The notes: generated by a model from the letters alone, not told the origin. Shown: positions 32,688-41,970, counted from the stretch's first letter. The stretch is DNA of 64,000 bases from DASQUK01 sp035697145 (GCA_035697145.1 DASSDL010000142.1:1-64000), one strand, 5' to 3'. Numbers and translations are program-made.

Positions 32688-33362
32688 TCATCTCCCCGTG
32701 TCCCTCCCCTCGCTGGCGCGGGTGCGCAGGCCCCGCAGCACCAGGTCGACCACCTCGTCGGCCGCCTCCTTGGGCGATGACTCCAGGCCGGAGATCACCC
32801 GGGGGCGGGAGAAGAACCGGCCGAGGCCGGCCAGCACCCGGGCGACGGCGGCGGTGTCAACGTCGGCGACGTCGCCCCGTTCCACGGCGAGGTCGAGCAG
32901 TGTGCGGGTCACATCGAACAGGTACTCGTTGTGGCCCTCCTCCAGCTCCTGGGCGGCCGGGACCGCCGCCAGGTCGCGGGCGAACGCCTCGGTCCAGCCG
33001 CCGACCGCCACGGTCGCCGCCTCCAGGTAGGCGCGCACCGCGTCGAGGGGCGCCAGGTCCTCGCGGACGGCGTCACGCGCCGCCCGGCCGACGCGCCACA
33101 GGTTGCGATCGACCACCACGAGCACGAGCTCGTCGCGGCTGGGGGCCAGGGCGTAGAGCGTGCGCAGCGAGCAGTTCAGGCGCGCCGCCAGCTCGGCCAT
33201 CGTCAGCGTCGCGAATCCGCCCGCGAACAGGTGTTCCATCTGGTCGAGCAGCTGCCGCTGGCGATCGGTCAGCGCCCGCTCGCGGTCCCGGCTCATGATC
33301 GGCCGCGGGCGCCGCACCGCCCCCAGCCGCCCGCGCATCTCGTCGACGATGACTGCCGTCAT
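32688..33362 (-). CDS. TetR-family regulator of the carboxylase/AtuA operon
   Basis: ATG 33362 overlaps the AtuA stop (ATGA) and gives 224 residues. After a basic N-terminus, the helix-turn-helix is LTMAELAARLNCSLRTLYALAPSRDELV (about residues 53-80), a somewhat atypical TetR recognition helix. The rest is helical. Because it is embedded in the operon, autoregulation is likely. The inverted repeats in the carboxylase/SDR divergent spacer (38841-38914) are candidate binding sites. Confidence 0.85.
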   Translation of the reverse strand: MTAVIVDEMRGRLGAVRRPRPIMSRDRERALTDRQRQLLDQMEHLFAGGFATLTMAELAARLNCSLRTLYALAPSRDELVLVVVDRNLWRVGRAARDAVREDLAPLDAVRAYLEAATVAVGGWTEAFARDLAAVPAAQELEEGHNEYLFDVTRTLLDLAVERGDVADVDTAAVARVLAGLGRFFSRPRVISGLESSPKEAADEVVDLVLRGLRTRASEGRDTGR

Positions 33363-35140
33363 GAGCCGTCCGCCAGCAGCACCGAGGGCAGTTCGACCAC
33401 CCGGGCCCGCAGCCACTCGCCCAGGCTCTTGGCCTGCCCGTCCTGGCGGGTGGAGGCCGCCACGCCTTCCTCGAGCAGGCCGTGGATCACGAAGTTGAGC
33501 GCCCGGAGGTTGGCTAGCCGGTAGCGGTCGACGGCGAGATCGGCCGTCTCCGGTAGCAACTCGCGCAGCCTTTCCACGGTGAGGAACCGATCGAGCCAGG
33601 CCCAGGACTCATCGGTGCGGGCGAAGACGCCGAGGTTGGCGTTCCCGGCCTTGTCGCCCGAGCGGGCGCCCACGACCTGCCCGAGCGGCGCGCGCACCGT
33701 CGCGCCGCCGGGCGCGGTCGCCTCGGCTTCCGGCGCAGGCTCCACGTCGACCGTCGCCGCGGTCGCGAGAGGAGCGGTGGAATCGACGACGGTGCGTTCC
33801 CCTGTCGTCTTGACCACCACGTGCTGGGGCACCAGCTCGGCCGGGACCAGCGCAGGCCGGAACACACCGTAGGGCCGGGCCTCTCGGGGCCCGGCGGACA
33901 GGCCGAAGAACCCCGGGATGGTGGCGAGGCCGAGCTCGACCACGGCGTTGGACACGGCGCGGCCCACCTTGCGCTCGTCGGGATCCTTGACCGTCAGCCG
34001 CCAAGCGGCGACGGCCTCCTCGTTGGTGACGGGATCGGCCTTGTCGGTGCGGACGACCCGGGTGGTCACGCTGGCGAAGTCCTCGGGCTTGTACGGGCAC
34101 GCCTCCCAGAACGCGTCCTCCACGAGCTGTGCCTTGGCCTCGACGTCCAGGCCGGTGAGGGCGATGCCGATGTCGTTGCGGTAGCCACCCAGCTCGTTCA
34201 TCGCCACCTTGAGCGTCGCCGGCGGCGGCTCGCCCCGCACGCCGTGGAGGCGCACGCGCTCGGGCCCGTCCGGCTCGACCCGGATCGTGTCGAACCGGGC
34301 GGTGACGTCGGGGCCGAGGTAGGCGGGGCCGGCAATCTCGTAGAGGAGCTGCGACGTGACGGTGCCGATCGAGACCTCTCCCCCGGTGCCGTCGTGCTTG
34401 CCGATCACCGACGAACCGTCGGCGGCGATCTCGGCCCAAGGAAAGCCGACACGAGTCATGCCCGGCACCTCGGCGAAGAACGAGTAGTTGCCGCCGGTGG
34501 CCTGCGTCCCGCACTCGATGACGTGTCCGGCAACGACGGCGCCCGCCAAGGCGTCCCAGTTGTCACGGCCCCAGCCGTGGTGCCACGCCGCCGGGCCGCA
34601 GACCACGGCAGCGTCGGTGGTCCGGCCGGTCACGACGATGTCGGCGCCCCGCCGGAGCGCCTCGACGACACCCCAGCACCCGAGATAGGCGTTGGCGCTG
34701 ACGAACCGGGAGGTGTCGCCCACCGGCTCGCCAGTGTCCAGGTGCGCGAGATCGACCCCGGCGGCCGTCAACTCCCCGAGCCGAGGCAGGAGGTCGTCGC
34801 CGTCGACGTAGGCGACGGTGGGTGACAGGCCCAGCCGCTCGGCGACCTCGCCCACGGCGTTGGCGCATCCGGACGGGTCGAGCCCACCGGCGTTGGACAC
34901 CACCTTGATGCCCCGGTCCATGCAGGCGCCCATCACCTGCTCCATCTGGGTGACGAAGCTGCGGGCGTAGCCGCCCCCGGCCCGCTTGGCCTTGGTTCGG
35001 GCGAGGATGAGCATGGTGAGCTCGGCGAGCCAGTCGCCGGTGAGCACGTCGATCGGCCCACCCTCGACCATCTCCCGGGCGGCAGAGAGGCGGTCGCCGT
35101 AGAAGCCCGAGCAGTTGGCGATGCGGACGGGACCTTTCAT
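33359..35140 (-). CDS. AtuA-family protein (DUF1446, acyclic terpene utilisation)
   Basis: ATG 35140 overlaps the carboxylase alpha stop (ATGA). The 593-residue protein has the DUF1446 pattern: VRIANCSGFYGDRLSAA, DVLTGDWLAELTMLIL, VVSNAGGLDPSGCANAV, IVVTGRTTDAAVVCGPAAW and IECGTQATGGNYSFF. A C-terminal domain (GARSGDKAGNANLGVFAR to ALNFVIHGLLEEGV) matches the extra domain found fused in many members. AtuA is required for citronellol/geraniol degradation in Pseudomonas but its reaction is unknown. Its presence between the carboxylase and hydratase genes fits a geranyl/isohexenylglutaconyl-CoA-like or related branched acyl route. Confidence 0.88.
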   Translation of the reverse strand: MKGPVRIANCSGFYGDRLSAAREMVEGGPIDVLTGDWLAELTMLILARTKAKRAGGGYARSFVTQMEQVMGACMDRGIKVVSNAGGLDPSGCANAVGEVAERLGLSPTVAYVDGDDLLPRLGELTAAGVDLAHLDTGEPVGDTSRFVSANAYLGCWGVVEALRRGADIVVTGRTTDAAVVCGPAAWHHGWGRDNWDALAGAVVAGHVIECGTQATGGNYSFFAEVPGMTRVGFPWAEIAADGSSVIGKHDGTGGEVSIGTVTSQLLYEIAGPAYLGPDVTARFDTIRVEPDGPERVRLHGVRGEPPPATLKVAMNELGGYRNDIGIALTGLDVEAKAQLVEDAFWEACPYKPEDFASVTTRVVRTDKADPVTNEEAVAAWRLTVKDPDERKVGRAVSNAVVELGLATIPGFFGLSAGPREARPYGVFRPALVPAELVPQHVVVKTTGERTVVDSTAPLATAATVDVEPAPEAEATAPGGATVRAPLGQVVGARSGDKAGNANLGVFARTDESWAWLDRFLTVERLRELLPETADLAVDRYRLANLRALNFVIHGLLEEGVAASTRQDGQAKSLGEWLRARVVELPSVLLADGS

Positions 35141-37158
35141 CTGCCCTGCTCCCGGACGTCTTCGTCTACGGAATCGAGAACCAACAGGATCGCCCCGTTC
35201 TCGACGTGCTGACCCTTGGCCACCCGCACCTCGGCCACGACGCCATCGGCCGGCGCTCGCACGTGGTGCTCCATCTTCATCGCCTCCAGCACCACGAGTG
35301 TCTGCCGGGCGTCGACCACGTCGCCGGGCGCGCAGCGGACGTCGAGCACGATCCCCGGCATGGGCGCCACCAGGCCGCCCGTAGTAGCGGCCGCGGCACC
35401 GGACGCCACGAAGCGGGGAACGACGTCGAACGCCACGGTGCCGCCCGGCGCCTGCACGTAGAGGCGATCGCCGGCCCGGGTGACCAGCGCGGTCGTGCGC
35501 CACCCGTCGATCTCGGCGTCGATGCTCGTCGGGGCCCAGCGGTGGACACGGGCCGAGCCGCCGTCGGGATCGGCGCCAGCGTTGCCATCGGCACCATCGG
35601 CCTCGCGGTCGCCGAGCATGAACGTGCCGTCGCGGCGGGCTCGGTAGCGGACCGTGACGGTGCGGTCGCCGTGGGCGAGAGTGATCCGCTGGGCCGGGAG
35701 CCGGGCGTTGCGCCAGCCGCTGGGCATCGTCGACAGCACCGACGCCTGCGACCGGTTGTCGCCCTGTACCCACAGTGCCGCCAGCGTGGCGACCCGCACG
35801 AGCTCGTCCTCGGCCAACTCCAGCGTCGCGGCCGGATCGACGCGGCCGATGAAGTCGGTGGTCGTCTCACCGGCCAGGAACGCCGGATGCCGGAGGGCGG
35901 CGGCCAGGAACTCACGGTTGGTCGTCACGCCGCCGAGGTGGAGCCGCTCCAGCGCGCGGGCCAACCGGCCGGCAGCCTCGCTACGGGTCGGTGCGTGGGC
36001 GATCACCTTGGCGAGCATCGGGTCGAAGTCCAGGCCCACCACCGACCCCGCTTCCACGCCGGAGTCCCAGCGGACCCCCGGTTCCCGCACCGGGGCGAAG
36101 GCGGCGAGGGTGCCGGTGGCCGGGAGGAACCCGGCGGCGGGGTCCTCGGCGTAGAGGCGGGCCTCGACGGCGTGGCCGCGGAACGTGATCGCCCCCTGCT
36201 CGTAGCCGAGCGGCTCTCCGGCGGCGATGCGCAGCTGCTCCCGGACCAGGTCGATGCCCGTGACCTCCTCGGTGACCGGGTGCTCGACCTGCAGCCGGGT
36301 GTTGACCTCGAGGAAGAAGAACTCGCGAGTGGCGTCGTCGACGAGGAACTCCACGGTGCCCGCCGACCGGTAGCCGAGGGCGCGGGCCAGTCGCAGCGCG
36401 GCGCCGCCCATGGCGGCGCGCAGGTCGGCGTCGACGATCCCCGACGACGGCGACTCCTCGATGATCTTCTGGTGGCGCCGCTGTATGGAGCACTCGCGCT
36501 CGCCCAGGTGCACCAGCCCGCCGTGGGCATCGGCCAGGATCTGGATCTCGATGTGGCGCGCCGGGGCCACGTAGCGCTCCAGGAAGACGCGGTCGTCGCC
36601 GAAGGCGCCGGCCGCCTCCCGGCGGGCGGCGGCCACCGTCTCGGCGAGCTCGGCGGGCCGGTCGACGATGCGCATGCCCTTGCCACCGCCACCCGCGGCG
36701 GCCTTGACCAGCAGCGGATAACCGACGTCGCCATCGGCAGCGGGATCATCCGACGACGGCAGCGTGGGGACACCTGCGTCGACGGCCGCACGCTTGGCCG
36801 CCAGCTTGTCGCCCATCGCCTCGATCACCGCCGGCGGCGGACCGACCCATGCCGGCCCTGCCTCGGCGACCGCGGCCGCGAAGCTGGCGTTCTCGGCCAG
36901 GAACCCGTAGCCGGGGTGGATGGCGTCGGCATCGGTGGCCAGTGCGGCCGCGATGATCTCCGGCCCGTCGAGGTAGCCACCGGACAGGCGGATCGCCTCG
37001 TCGGCGTCGGCCACGAACGGCGCCGCGGCATCGGCGTCTGCATAGACCGCGACACACCGCATCCCCATCGACCGCGCCGTGCGGAAGACCCGCCGGGCGA
37101 TCTCGCCCCGGTTGGCGACCAGCACGCTCGTGATCGGTGTACCGACCGAGCCACTCAT
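35137..37158 (-). CDS. Biotin-dependent acyl-CoA carboxylase alpha chain (biotin carboxylase + BCCP)
   Basis: The 673-residue protein starts ITSVLVANRGEIARRVFRTA, the biotin carboxylase N-domain. It has the Gly-rich ATP lid KAAAGGGGKGMR, the HPGYGFLAEN motif and LEVNTRLQVEHPVTE. The C-terminal biotinyl domain carries EAMKMEHHV, where Lys is biotinylated. It makes carboxybiotin from bicarbonate and ATP. With the carboxyltransferase 19 bases upstream it forms a methylcrotonyl/geranyl/propionyl-CoA-type carboxylase. The AtuA neighbour points towards methylcrotonyl- or geranyl-CoA-like substrates, but the family cannot be told by eye. Confidence 0.92.
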   Translation of the reverse strand: MSGSVGTPITSVLVANRGEIARRVFRTARSMGMRCVAVYADADAAAPFVADADEAIRLSGGYLDGPEIIAAALATDADAIHPGYGFLAENASFAAAVAEAGPAWVGPPPAVIEAMGDKLAAKRAAVDAGVPTLPSSDDPAADGDVGYPLLVKAAAGGGGKGMRIVDRPAELAETVAAARREAAGAFGDDRVFLERYVAPARHIEIQILADAHGGLVHLGERECSIQRRHQKIIEESPSSGIVDADLRAAMGGAALRLARALGYRSAGTVEFLVDDATREFFFLEVNTRLQVEHPVTEEVTGIDLVREQLRIAAGEPLGYEQGAITFRGHAVEARLYAEDPAAGFLPATGTLAAFAPVREPGVRWDSGVEAGSVVGLDFDPMLAKVIAHAPTRSEAAGRLARALERLHLGGVTTNREFLAAALRHPAFLAGETTTDFIGRVDPAATLELAEDELVRVATLAALWVQGDNRSQASVLSTMPSGWRNARLPAQRITLAHGDRTVTVRYRARRDGTFMLGDREADGADGNAGADPDGGSARVHRWAPTSIDAEIDGWRTTALVTRAGDRLYVQAPGGTVAFDVVPRFVASGAAAATTGGLVAPMPGIVLDVRCAPGDVVDARQTLVVLEAMKMEHHVRAPADGVVAEVRVAKGQHVENGAILLVLDSVDEDVREQGR

Positions 37159-37177
37159 CCGAGAACCTCGACTCGGC

Positions 37178-38836
37178 TCACAGCCGGAAGACCCCGTAGC
37201 CGGTCGCACCGGCGACCGGCCGGTTGCGAACCACCGACAGGCACATGCCGAGCACGGTGCGGGTGTCCCGCGGGTCGATGATGCCGTCGTCGCTGACGGC
37301 GCCGGTGGCGACCAGGGCGAGCGAGCCCTTCTCCTGGATCGCCTCGACGGCGGCGACGATCCTGCCGTCCTCCTCCTCGTCGAACTCGGTGCCCTTGCGG
37401 GCCGCCTGCGACCGACGTACCTGCGACATGACCCCGGCGATCTGCTTGGGGCCCATGACGGCGATCTTCGCCGTCGGCCACAGGAAGGTGAACCTGTTGC
37501 CGAAGGCCCGCCCGGACATGCCATAGGTGCCCGCGCCGTACGACGAGCCGATGATCACCGTCAGGTGCGGCACCGCGGAGTTGGTCACGGCATTGATCAT
37601 CTGCGAGCCCTTCTTGACGATCCCCGCCGCCTCGAAGTCGCGGCCCACCATGTAGCCGGTGATGTTCTGGAGGAACAGCAGCGGGACGTCGCTCTGGTTG
37701 CAGAGCTGGATGAAGTGCGCCGCCTTCTCGGCGCCCTCTGGGTAGATCACCCCGTTGTTGCCGAGGATGCCGACCGGGTAGCCGTGGATGGACGCCCAGC
37801 CGGCCACCACCGTCGCCCCGTAGCGACCCTTGAACTCCTCGAAGCGCGAGCCGTCGACCACCCGGGCGATCACGTCTCGCACGTCGACCGGCTGGCGCAG
37901 GTCGCGGCTGACGAGCCCCAGCAGCTCGTCGGGGTCGTGGAGCGGGTCGTCGACGTGGGGCGCCGGCGGGGGCCCGGCCTTGCTCCAGTTGAGGTGCGAC
38001 ACCACCTCGCGGCACATGCGGATGGCGTCCATCTCGTCGGTGGCCAAGTAGTCGCCGAGCCCCGACACCTCGGCATGGAGCTGCGCCCCGCCGAGCGTCT
38101 CGTCGTCGCTCTCCTCGCCCGTCGCCATCTTCACCAGTGGTGGTCCCGCCAGGAAGATCTTCGAGCGCTCCTCGATCACGATGACGTAGTCGGAGAGCCC
38201 GGGCTGGTAGGCGCCGCCCGCGGTCGAGGATCCGAACACGACGCACACGGTGGGGACCCCGAGCTTGGACAGCTCGATCATCTCGTAGAAGGCCCGGCCG
38301 CTCTCCGCGAAGTGCTCGGTCTGCGCCCGGCGACGCCGGCTCTCGCCTCCGCCGCCACCCCCACCGGTCTCGACCCGTAGGTCGGCGCCGGCGGACTCGA
38401 CGAAGCTGACGTACGGGATCCTGTTGTCGCGGGCGATCTCGATGGCCCGCATCCACTTCTTGATCGCGTACGGCGTGAGCGCGCCGCCGAGAACCGAGGG
38501 ATCGTTGCCCATCACCACGCACTCGACGCCCGCTATCACGCCGATGCCCACGACCATGCCGCCACCGATCGTGTAGTCGGAGCCGTAGCCCGCGAGGGCA
38601 CTGATCTCCAGGAACGGGCTGTCGGGATCGAGCACATTGGCGATGCGCTCCCGGATGGGCAGCTTGCCGCGTGACCGCATGCGCTCGACGGCGGCCGGCC
38701 CGCCCCCGGCATCGGCCTCGTCGAGCAGCTCCTCGATCACGGCGAGCTGCTCGAGCATGTCGGCGTGGTTGCGCTCGAACGCCTCTCCCCCGGTGTCGAG
38801 CATCGAGGGCCAGGGCGGGGCGAGCAGCGTCGTCAC
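37178..38836 (-). CDS. Acyl-CoA carboxylase beta chain (carboxyltransferase)
   Basis: GTG 38836 gives 552 residues. Landmarks are ERMRSRGKLPIRERI, VVMGNDPSVLGGALTP, VFGSSTAGGAYQPGLSDY (oxyanion pocket for the acyl-CoA half), PLLFLQNITGYMVG and IIGSSYGAGTYGMSGRAF (biotin half). It transfers CO2 from carboxybiotin to an acyl-CoA. A polyglycine/Arg stretch (ETGGGGGGGESRRRR) interrupts a surface loop and looks like low-complexity expansion. It is the first gene of the minus-strand operon and is divergent from the SDR gene, with inverted repeats in the spacer. Confidence 0.92.
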   Translation of the reverse strand: MTTLLAPPWPSMLDTGGEAFERNHADMLEQLAVIEELLDEADAGGGPAAVERMRSRGKLPIRERIANVLDPDSPFLEISALAGYGSDYTIGGGMVVGIGVIAGVECVVMGNDPSVLGGALTPYAIKKWMRAIEIARDNRIPYVSFVESAGADLRVETGGGGGGGESRRRRAQTEHFAESGRAFYEMIELSKLGVPTVCVVFGSSTAGGAYQPGLSDYVIVIEERSKIFLAGPPLVKMATGEESDDETLGGAQLHAEVSGLGDYLATDEMDAIRMCREVVSHLNWSKAGPPPAPHVDDPLHDPDELLGLVSRDLRQPVDVRDVIARVVDGSRFEEFKGRYGATVVAGWASIHGYPVGILGNNGVIYPEGAEKAAHFIQLCNQSDVPLLFLQNITGYMVGRDFEAAGIVKKGSQMINAVTNSAVPHLTVIIGSSYGAGTYGMSGRAFGNRFTFLWPTAKIAVMGPKQIAGVMSQVRRSQAARKGTEFDEEEDGRIVAAVEAIQEKGSLALVATGAVSDDGIIDPRDTRTVLGMCLSVVRNRPVAGATGYGVFRL

Positions 38837-38840
38837 GAAC

Positions 38841-38914
38841 CCGACAGTAAGTCGGTAATCCCTCACTGTCCAGATTACCGGTCCGACACGGGCCGGGAGT
38901 CTGGTTACTGTCGG
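38841..38914. promoter_or_regulatory. Widely spaced inverted repeat across the divergent promoter region
   Basis: CCGACAGTAA (38841-38850) and TTACTGTCGG (38905-38914) are exact reverse complements, separated by 54 bases. One copy lies just upstream of each divergent start (38836 minus, 38918 plus). Such placement fits a regulator or two identical promoter-proximal half sites. Confidence 0.55.
38853..38880. promoter_or_regulatory. Perfect 8-bp inverted repeat, probable operator
   Basis: CGGTAATC (38853-38860) and GATTACCG (38873-38880) are exact reverse complements with a 12-base spacer. The repeat is nested inside the wider repeat 38841-38914. It is central in the divergent spacer and a plausible site for the TetR protein encoded at 32688-33362. 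Confidence 0.6.
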
Positions 38915-38917
38915 TGC

Positions 38918-39796
38918 ATGACCTCGGTAGCGGTCGTCACCGGCGCGAACTCGGGCATCGGGCGCGCCACAGCGATCCACTTCGCGGCTGAAGGCTTCTC
39001 GGTGGTCGGGACCGTCCGTGACCGCGACCGGGCCGCCAAGCTCGGCGCCATGGCGGCGGATCGGGGCGTCGAGGTGGACCTGGTCGAGCTCGACGTCGCC
39101 GACGACGAGTCGGTGCGGCGAGGCTTCGAGGAGATCCTCGACCGCACCGGGCGGGTCGACGTGCTCGTCAACAACGCTGGCGTCGGCGGCAACGGCGTCG
39201 TGGAGGAGACACCGCCCGCCGACTACCTCGACGTGATGAACATCAACCTCTGCGGCGCCGTGCGTTGCACGCAGGCCGCGCTACCCGGCATGCGCGAGCG
39301 AGGAACCGGTGCCATCGTCAACATCACGTCAGTGGCGGGGCGGGTGGGCGCGCTAGCCCAGTCGCCGTATGTGGCCTCGAAGTGGGCGCTCGAGGGGGTC
39401 AGCGAGGGCCTGGCCCAGGAGCTGGCGCCCTTCGGCATCCGGGTGGTGATCGTCGAGCCCGGCATCACGAAGTCGGCCATCTTCGCCAAGTCCGTCGACT
39501 ACCCCAATGCCACCGGGGCCTACGAGGCCCCCTACCAGCGCATGTTCCAGATGTACGCCGCCGGGATTCCCATCGCCACCGACCCGTTCGAGGTCGCCGA
39601 GGTGATCCACCACGCCGTCACCACCGACCAGCCCCGGCTCCGTTACGTCACGTCGTGGGGCGCCGCGGAGCTGATCTCGGGGCGCGAGCGCATGGCCGAC
39701 ACGGACTGGGTGTCGCTGGGCGCGGCGCCCGACGACGCCACCTACTACACCCGCTTCGAGGAGCTCTTCGGGCTGGACATCCGCCCGTCGGAGTGA
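38918..39796 (+). CDS. Short-chain dehydrogenase/reductase (SDR)
   Basis: The 292-residue classical SDR has VVTGANSGIGRATA (NAD(P)-binding), LVNNAGVG, the catalytic Ser in VNITSVAGRVG and the YVASK catalytic Tyr/Lys pair. A long C-terminal segment shapes the substrate pocket. It is divergent from the carboxylase beta gene and probably co-regulated with that operon. An alcohol- or 3-hydroxyacyl-type substrate in the same degradation route is plausible. Start ATG 38918 is the first in-frame Met directly before the nucleotide-binding fold. Confidence 0.9.
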   Translation: MTSVAVVTGANSGIGRATAIHFAAEGFSVVGTVRDRDRAAKLGAMAADRGVEVDLVELDVADDESVRRGFEEILDRTGRVDVLVNNAGVGGNGVVEETPPADYLDVMNINLCGAVRCTQAALPGMRERGTGAIVNITSVAGRVGALAQSPYVASKWALEGVSEGLAQELAPFGIRVVIVEPGITKSAIFAKSVDYPNATGAYEAPYQRMFQMYAAGIPIATDPFEVAEVIHHAVTTDQPRLRYVTSWGAAELISGRERMADTDWVSLGAAPDDATYYTRFEELFGLDIRPSE

Positions 39797-39864
39797 CCTG
39801 CCCGTTGGGTGGGGCAGGCTAGTGGGGTGGCCGGCTCCGCGTCTGCCAATCCGTAGCTGCGAGG

Positions 39865-40359
39865 ATGTCCCCCGTGCACTTCGTCGCCAAGCATCGATTC
39901 GCGGCACCCGTCGAGGCGGTCATCGCGGGCTTGACCGATCCGGCGTTCCACCGTGAGCTGCAGCTACCGGACCTGGAGCTGCTCGACGTCAACGACCACA
40001 CCAACGGGACCGAGACCGTGTTGCGCCTGCGCTACGACTTCATCGGCCAGCTCGACCCGTTGGCCCGCCGCCTCCTCGGTGGTCGGCGGCTGACGTGGCT
40101 ACAGGAGCTCCGCCTCGATCGGGCGAGCGGTGCCGGACGGCTCACGTTCGAGGCGGAGGCCGACCCCCGGCGCCTCCACGGCCGCGCCGATGTCGCCCTC
40201 GCGCCCGACGATGGCGGAACGCGGCGCCTATTGGAAGGCGAGTTGGTGGTGGCGGTGCCGGTCGTCGGCAGCAGCGCCGAGCGCCGCATCGTTCCGGGGC
40301 TGCTGCGCCGCCTGGACATCGAGGCCAACGCACTCGACCAGCGCCTCCGATCCGGGTGA
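39865..40359 (+). CDS. DUF2505 family protein (SRPBCC-like)
   Basis: The 164-residue protein matches the actinobacterial DUF2505 pattern: HFVAKHRFAAPVEAVIAGLTDPAFH, ETVLRLRYDFIGQL and GELVVAVPVVGSSAERRIVPGL near the C-terminus. The fold is predicted to be START/SRPBCC-like, a hydrophobic-ligand pocket. Function is unknown. GTG 39874 is an alternative start with GAGG about ten bases upstream. It is followed by the WS/DGAT gene 71 bases downstream, so lipid-related work is possible. Confidence 0.75.
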   Translation: MSPVHFVAKHRFAAPVEAVIAGLTDPAFHRELQLPDLELLDVNDHTNGTETVLRLRYDFIGQLDPLARRLLGGRRLTWLQELRLDRASGAGRLTFEAEADPRRLHGRADVALAPDDGGTRRLLEGELVVAVPVVGSSAERRIVPGLLRRLDIEANALDQRLRSG

Positions 40360-40392
40360 CATGACGCGAACGGCCTGATTGGATGACCCCCG

Positions 40393-40410
40393 GGGAGGTA
40401 AGGACCTCCC
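40393..40410. other. 7-bp stem-loop in the WS/DGAT 5' leader
   Basis: GGGAGGT (40393-40399), loop AAGG, ACCTCCC (40404-40410). It lies 20 bases upstream of the WS/DGAT ATG and just before its GAGGAGGAG ribosome binding site. It may end the DUF2505 transcript or affect translation. Confidence 0.45.
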
Positions 40411-40430
40411 ACGATGAGGAGGAGTCGCGC

Positions 40431-41918
40431 ATGGATCGCTTGAGCCCGTTGGACGCGTCGTTCCTCCACATAGAGAACGACGTGAACCACATGCACATCG
40501 GCTCCGTCGGCATCTTCGAAGGGCCACCCCCGACATACGAGGAGCTGACGAGCGCTGTGGGCGGCCGGCTGGCGCTCGTGCCGCGTTACCGCCAGAAGGT
40601 GGCGATGGTTCCGCTGTCGCTGGGCCGCCCGGTGTGGGTCGACGACCCTCATTTCAACATCGAGTACCACGTCCGCCACACGGCGCTGCCCGAGCCGGGA
40701 GGCGAACCGGAGCTGCGCCGCCTCGTCGGCCGGGTCATGTCGCAGCGGCTCGACCGCGGCAAGCCGCTGTGGGAGATCTGGATGGCCGAGGGCCTGGAAG
40801 ACGGCCGCTGGGCGATGGTGTCCAAGGTCCACCACTGCCTCGTCGACGGCGTGTCCGGAACCGAGCTCCTGGCGGTGTTGCTGGACCTCTCGCCCGAGGT
40901 GCCCCCGCCGGTCGCCGACGGGTGGCACCCGGCGGCGGAGCCCAGCCCCATCCGGCTGGCCCATGATGCGGTCGTCGACCTGCTGACCAGCCCCTACGAG
41001 CAGGTACGGGCCGCCGGGTCGATCGTGCGGCGGCCGCGGCACACCCTCGACACGCTGCGGGAGCTGGCCACGGGATCGGTCGCGCTCTCCAGAATCGTCA
41101 AACCCACCCCGCCGACCAGCCTCACCGGGCCCATCGGACCCCACCGACGCTACGCCTGGACGGTCGCCGACCTGGCCGACATCAAGCGCATCAGGCGTGC
41201 GCACGGTGGCACCGTCAACGATGTCGTCTTGGCGCTGATCACCCGCGGGTTCCGCGACCTGCTGCGCTCGCGTGGCGAAGAGACCGACAGCCGCGTCATC
41301 CGGACGCTGGTGCCGGTCTCGGTGCGGGCGCGCTCGGGGTCGGGCCCAGCCGAGGGCGACGGCACGATGGAGAACAGGGTGTCGGCGATGTTCGCCGAGC
41401 TGCCGGTCGGCCTCGACGATCCCGTCGCCCGCCTGCGGGCCATCAGCACGCAGCTCGACGACCTCAAGCAGTCCAAGCAGGCAGTGGCCGGCGAGGCGCT
41501 CACTTCGCTCTCGGGTTTCGCTCCCCCGATGCTGCTGGCGCTCGGCACCCGAGTCGCCACCCGGGCCGCCCACCGGATGGGCCAGCTCGACACGGTCACG
41601 ACCAACGTGCCCGGCCCGCAGTTCCCCCTCTACCTGTGTGGACGCCGCATGGTGCGGGCCTGCCCGTACGTGCCGCTCGCCGCCCCGCTCCGCATGGGTG
41701 TGGCGATCTTCTCGTACGACGGTGAGCTCGTCTTCGGGGTGACCGGCGACTACGACTGCGCGCCCGACATCGACGTTCTCGTCCGCGGCATCTCCAACGG
41801 CCTGACCGAGCTGCTGCCCACCAACGGGCACCGCTCCGACGGCTCGCGTCGCCGCAAGAGCGCGAAGCGTCCGGCCGCACCGGCGGCCCGGGGCAACCGC
41901 CGCCCGCGAGAGCGCTGA
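40431..41918 (+). CDS. WS/DGAT wax ester synthase/diacylglycerol acyltransferase
   Basis: ATG 40431 with a strong GAGGAGGAG site gives 495 residues and the family start MDRLSPLDASFLHIE. The acyltransferase motif is HHCLVDG (HHxxxDG) at about residue 137. Other family parts are PLWEIWMAEGL, the GTVNDVVLALI segment and a C-terminal NVPGPQFPLYLCG. It makes triacylglycerol or wax ester from acyl-CoA and diacylglycerol or fatty alcohol, the storage lipid route common in actinomycetes. The last ~35 residues are a basic Arg/Ala tail. A lipase-like gene is convergent downstream. Confidence 0.93.
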   Translation: MDRLSPLDASFLHIENDVNHMHIGSVGIFEGPPPTYEELTSAVGGRLALVPRYRQKVAMVPLSLGRPVWVDDPHFNIEYHVRHTALPEPGGEPELRRLVGRVMSQRLDRGKPLWEIWMAEGLEDGRWAMVSKVHHCLVDGVSGTELLAVLLDLSPEVPPPVADGWHPAAEPSPIRLAHDAVVDLLTSPYEQVRAAGSIVRRPRHTLDTLRELATGSVALSRIVKPTPPTSLTGPIGPHRRYAWTVADLADIKRIRRAHGGTVNDVVLALITRGFRDLLRSRGEETDSRVIRTLVPVSVRARSGSGPAEGDGTMENRVSAMFAELPVGLDDPVARLRAISTQLDDLKQSKQAVAGEALTSLSGFAPPMLLALGTRVATRAAHRMGQLDTVTTNVPGPQFPLYLCGRRMVRACPYVPLAAPLRMGVAIFSYDGELVFGVTGDYDCAPDIDVLVRGISNGLTELLPTNGHRSDGSRRRKSAKRPAAPAARGNRRPRER

Positions 41919-41951
41919 CTAAGGCCCAGCGGATAGGGCGTTCCGCAGGCG

Positions 41952-41970
41952 CCCCGCGTGGGGATTTGTT
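41952..41970 (+). terminator. Weak candidate terminator after WS/DGAT
   Basis: CCCC-GCGT-GGGG hairpin followed by ATTTGTT, 34 bases after the stop codon. The stem is only four base pairs, so support is weak. The 133-base spacer to the convergent gene shows nothing else clear. Confidence 0.3.

Noticed and set aside
40032..41831. 599-codon minus-strand open frame
   Set aside because: Antisense to the WS/DGAT gene with the HHxxxDG motif.
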